From Mangrovicoccus sp. HB161399 (lineage in GTDB: Bacteria; Pseudomonadota; Alphaproteobacteria; Rhodobacterales; Rhodobacteraceae), in contig NZ_JAATVU010000053.1 of the NCBI RefSeq assembly GCF_013184745.1, positions 1 to 42,661 on the forward strand: 42,661 nucleotides of DNA, read 5' to 3'. Shown here piece by piece: positions 40,308-42,661 of this stretch. A program made the translations under genes and the position numbers. The notes beneath the pieces are model-generated. The model made no database searches. It was not told the DNA's origin and was given only the letters and a program-made list of their open reading frames with translations. Each line of letters begins with the position of its first letter. Within the stretch, counting starts at the first letter, position 1.

Positions 40308-41931
40308 GTGACCCGGCTTCCCGGGGAAAGCGCGCTCGGCACCCACCGGGTCGCGAACCAGCCACCGCCGCGCGGAGATATCGACCTCTTCGGCTCCGAT
40401 GCGGCTCTGTCGGGCCATCTCGAGGGCGCAAGGGAAACGCACCGGGCGGCGCTGTCAGCACATGGCCGGGCGCTCGGCACGGCCGAAATGGCCGTCGCCT
40501 GCCGCGATGCCCATCGCCATCCGCCGGAACTGGCACAGTTCGACCGCGCGGGCCGGCGTATCGACGAGGTGCGCTTCCACCCGGCCCATCACCGGTTCAT
40601 GGCACTGTCGCAGGGCGCGGGCTATGCCGCCCTGCCCTGGGAAGGCACGCCCGGCGGACATCTGGCCCGTGCCGCGACGATCTACATGGCAAGCCAGGCG
40701 GAGCCCGGCCATCGCTGTCCGATGACCATGACCTGTGCGGCCATCCCGGCACTGGCCGGGGCCGAGGGGCTGGAGGACTGGCGCGCCAAGCTGATGTCGC
40801 GCCGCCATGATCCGGCGGTGGCGCCGCTGGCGGAAAAGGCGGGCGCGACGCTGGGCATGGCGCTGACCGAGAGACAGGGCGGCTCCGACGTGCGGACGAA
40901 CGAGACGCTGGCCGTGCGCGACGGCCCCGCCTGGCGGCTGACCGGGCACAAGTGGTTCTGCCCCGCGCCGATGTCGGACGTTTTCTTGGCTCTGGCCCGG
41001 GCGCCCCGCGGGCTGAGCTGCTTCCTGGTGCCGCGCTGGCTGGAGGGGGCGCGCAACGGCATCCGCATCCAGCGGCTTAAGGACAAGCGCGGCAACCGCT
41101 CCAACGCCTCTTGTGAAATCGAGTACGACCGCGCTGGCCTGGATGGTCGGCGGGGAGGGGCGCGGGTTGCAGGCGATCATCGAGATGATCCACCACACGC
41201 GGCTTGACACCGCGATGGCCCCGGCCGGGCTGGCGCGCGCCGCGCTGGCGGAGGCACATCACTGGACAGTCCACCGCAGCACCTTCCAGCGGCGGCTGAT
41301 CGACCAGCCGCTGATGCGCCGGGTGCTGGCCGATCTGGCGCTCGACCTGGAGGGAAGCCTTGCACTCGGGCTGCATGTGGCGCGTCTTCGACGGCACGGC
41401 GGAGCAGGACCGCGCCTTCGCCCGGATCGGCGTGGCGCTCGCGAAGTCCCTGTCGAACAAGCTGTGTCCCCTGGTGGTCAGCGAGGCGATGGAGGTACTG
41501 GGCGGCAGCGGCTATGTCGAGGACGGGCCCTTGCCGATGCTTTGGCGCGAGGCGCCGCTGAACGGCATCCGGGAAGGCTCGGGCAACGTCATCTGCCTCC
41601 ACATCCTGCGCACGCTGGCCAGGGTGCCGCTGGCGGCGGCGCAGCTCCGGGCGGAGTTGGAGGCCGGGCGGGCGCTCGACCCGGGCTATCGGGCGGCGCT
41701 GGACGGCTGGGTGCGGGACTGGCCTGACCTGCCGGGCGAAGCCGACGCCCGGGCCTTCGCCGAGCACACAGCCCTGCTGCTTTCGGCTTCGGTGCTGCTG
41801 CGCCATGCGCCGGCGGGATCGCCCGGGCCTTCGCCGCGGCGCGGCTGGAGGCCCCGCGCGGCCGGCTGGCGGGATCGCTCCCCGGGCTGGAGGAGGACGC
41901 GCTCCTGGCCCGGCTCGCCCCGGCGCCCTGA
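40308..41931 (+). pseudogene. Frameshifted AidB-like acyl-CoA dehydrogenase
   Basis: Pieces of one AidB-like (isovaleryl-CoA dehydrogenase-like) protein follow each other in different frames. It starts at GTG 40308 behind GGAGG with THRVANQPPP and continues through GMALTERQGGSDVRT, GHKWFCPAPMSD and GNRSNASCEIEYD. The frame changes near 41130-41138, continuing with WMVGGEGRGLQAIIEMIHHT and RLIDQPLMRRVLADLAL. It changes again near 41381-41390, continuing with VVSEAMEVLGGSGYVEDG and IREGSGNVICLHILRTL, and a third time near 41801-41815, reaching a stop at 41931. Three shifts in 1.6 kb imply a decayed gene, unless the contig end is poorly sequenced. The intact enzyme would be a flavin acyl-CoA dehydrogenase relative. 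Confidence 0.85.
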
Positions 41932-42034
41932 TCTGGTCCTGCCCCCGGCCCGGACGGGAAGCCGGGCATGACGCCCATTTCCACCAAGCGGCGGCTGCGC
42001 TATGCCGGATCCGCCAGGCAAGAAGGAGCGCACG

Positions 42035-42466
42035 ATGCGGGCAAGCGCAGAGATGCCCGGACATCTGATCCGGCGGCTGCACCAGATATCCACCCAGGTC
42101 TTCACCCAGCGGGTGCAGGAGGCCGGGCATGACCTGACGCCGGTCCAGTTCGCCGCGCTCGATGCGCTGGCCGGCCATCCGGGGATCGACCAGGCCGGGC
42201 TGGCCGAGGCGGTAGCCAAGGACAAGGCGACGATAGGCGCGGTGGCCGACCGCCTGGCGCAGAAGGGGCTCGTCGCTCGCGTGCCCAATCCCCGGGACCG
42301 CCGGGCCAAGGCGCTCACCCTGACGGAGCAGGGCGAGGCGGTGCTCGCCGCGGTCCTGCCGGTCGTGCTCGACCTGCAGCGCGAGATCCTGCCCGGGCTC
42401 GACGAAGAGGAATACCACCAGTTCATCGCCCTCGCCGCCAAGGCGATGGAGCCCTCGCCCTCTTGA
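42035..42466 (+). CDS. MarR-family regulator
   Basis: The 143-residue protein has the MarR winged helix: LTPVQFAALDALAGHPGIDQAGLAEAV with KDKATIGAVADRLAQKGLV, the wing NPRDRRAKALTLTEQG, and flanking dimer helices. AAGGAG lies six bases before ATG 42035. It follows the broken acyl-CoA dehydrogenase gene. Its last three codons and stop lie inside the right inverted repeat, so the repeat begins within the coding sequence. MarR proteins often respond to aromatic acids or CoA thioesters. Function otherwise unknown. Confidence 0.9.
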   Translation: MRASAEMPGHLIRRLHQISTQVFTQRVQEAGHDLTPVQFAALDALAGHPGIDQAGLAEAVAKDKATIGAVADRLAQKGLVARVPNPRDRRAKALTLTEQGEAVLAAVLPVVLDLQREILPGLDEEEYHQFIALAAKAMEPSPS

Positions 42467-42661
42467 AGTTGCCCACAAGTGTGCGCCTGCGGCGTTGCAA
42501 GGCGGGCGCCTTCCGCGAGGTCTGCGAGGCGGGGGAAGCCCCGCCATGGGACCGCGGTCCCCGGCGGCGCGGCGGACGCGCGGCCGGGATGGCCTCCGGG
42601 GCGTGCGGCCGACCCGGTGCAGGATCCGGGATCGCGAGGTGCCTGCCGCTTCCTCGCCGGC
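42457..42661. repeat. Right arm of the ~205 bp inverted repeat bounding the window
   Basis: This is the inverted copy of 1-205, with no gaps and few substitutions; the last 49 bases are identical. It contains the palindrome GGGACCGCGGTCCC at 42548-42561 and the 7-bp hairpin. The 8-bp stem present in the left copy is broken here without compensating change, so that stem is not obviously under selection. It includes the end of the MarR gene. Confidence 0.85.

Noticed and set aside
41177-42547. Minus-strand 456-residue open frame over the acyl-CoA dehydrogenase remnant and MarR gene
   Set aside because: It is antisense to recognisable sequences and starts inside the terminal repeat; no family resemblance.
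1-42661. Insertion sequence or composite transposon defined by the terminal repeats
   Set aside because: No transposase, integrase or resolvase gene is present anywhere in the window, and flanking target duplications cannot be seen.

Overview
The window is high-GC DNA, densely packed, with short intergenic gaps and many ATGA or TGATG start/stop overlaps. Gene content (benABCD, NMT1-type and polyamine-type ABC importers, TRAP transporter, TauE/SafE, MocR, many LysR and GntR regulators) and codon use suggest an alphaproteobacterium, most likely of the Rhodobacteraceae/Paracoccaceae group. This assignment is an inference from gene content; there is no rRNA or other marker gene. I found no tRNA, rRNA, CRISPR array, transposase or phage gene.

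Layout. 1-205 and 42457-42661 are near-identical inverted copies of a structured repeat that bound the whole window. 449-1751 (minus) is a permease/thioredoxin-like pair. 2094-5878 is a polyamine-type ABC importer with a fused double permease. 5934-7406 (minus) is a GntR regulator plus a TauE/SafE exporter. 7473-19366 is the most unusual part: a LysR regulator divergent from an eleven-gene plus-strand run encoding a cupin, an isochorismatase-fold amidohydrolase, an AtzH/HpxZ-like protein, two paralogous FAD-linked oxidoreductases, an NMT1-type binding protein, a creatininase-family hydrolase, a CocE/NonD-type hydrolase, an ABC permease and ATPase, and an AtzE/GatA-type amidase. 19382-25924 is a benzoate module: a BenM-like LysR divergent from benABCD and a BenK-like transporter. 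25983-26936 (minus) is a ZnT9-like cation efflux protein.

27318-29346 holds a second NMT1-type binding protein, a paralogue of the first, and a stand-alone Rieske oxygenase. 29351-31503 is a divergent MocR / flavin-nucleotide-binding pair with a palindromic operator. 31525-35883 is a LysR regulator divergent from a uraD-dctP-dctQ-dctM operon. 36007-39069 holds a tiny protein, a secreted YtcJ-like amidohydrolase and a GntR regulator. 39070-40307 has no recognisable gene. 40308-41931 is an AidB-like acyl-CoA dehydrogenase broken by at least three frameshifts. 42035-42466 is a MarR regulator whose stop codon lies inside the right repeat.

How it may work together (inference). The region looks like a catabolic island for an imported organic nitrogen or aromatic compound. 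The ABC core at 16536-18207 has two candidate binding proteins, one in its own operon and one 15 kb away beside a Rieske oxygenase. The promoters of both transcription units share an uncommon 16-base motif built on the palindrome CAAATTTG, suggesting one regulon, plausibly under the LysR protein at 7473-8366. The hydrolases, amidase and two FAD oxidoreductases would dismantle the imported compound. The adjacent ben operon could take a benzoate fragment to catechol, while uraD and the AtzH/AtzE-like proteins point to ureido or purine-like nitrogen chemistry. The substrate is unknown.
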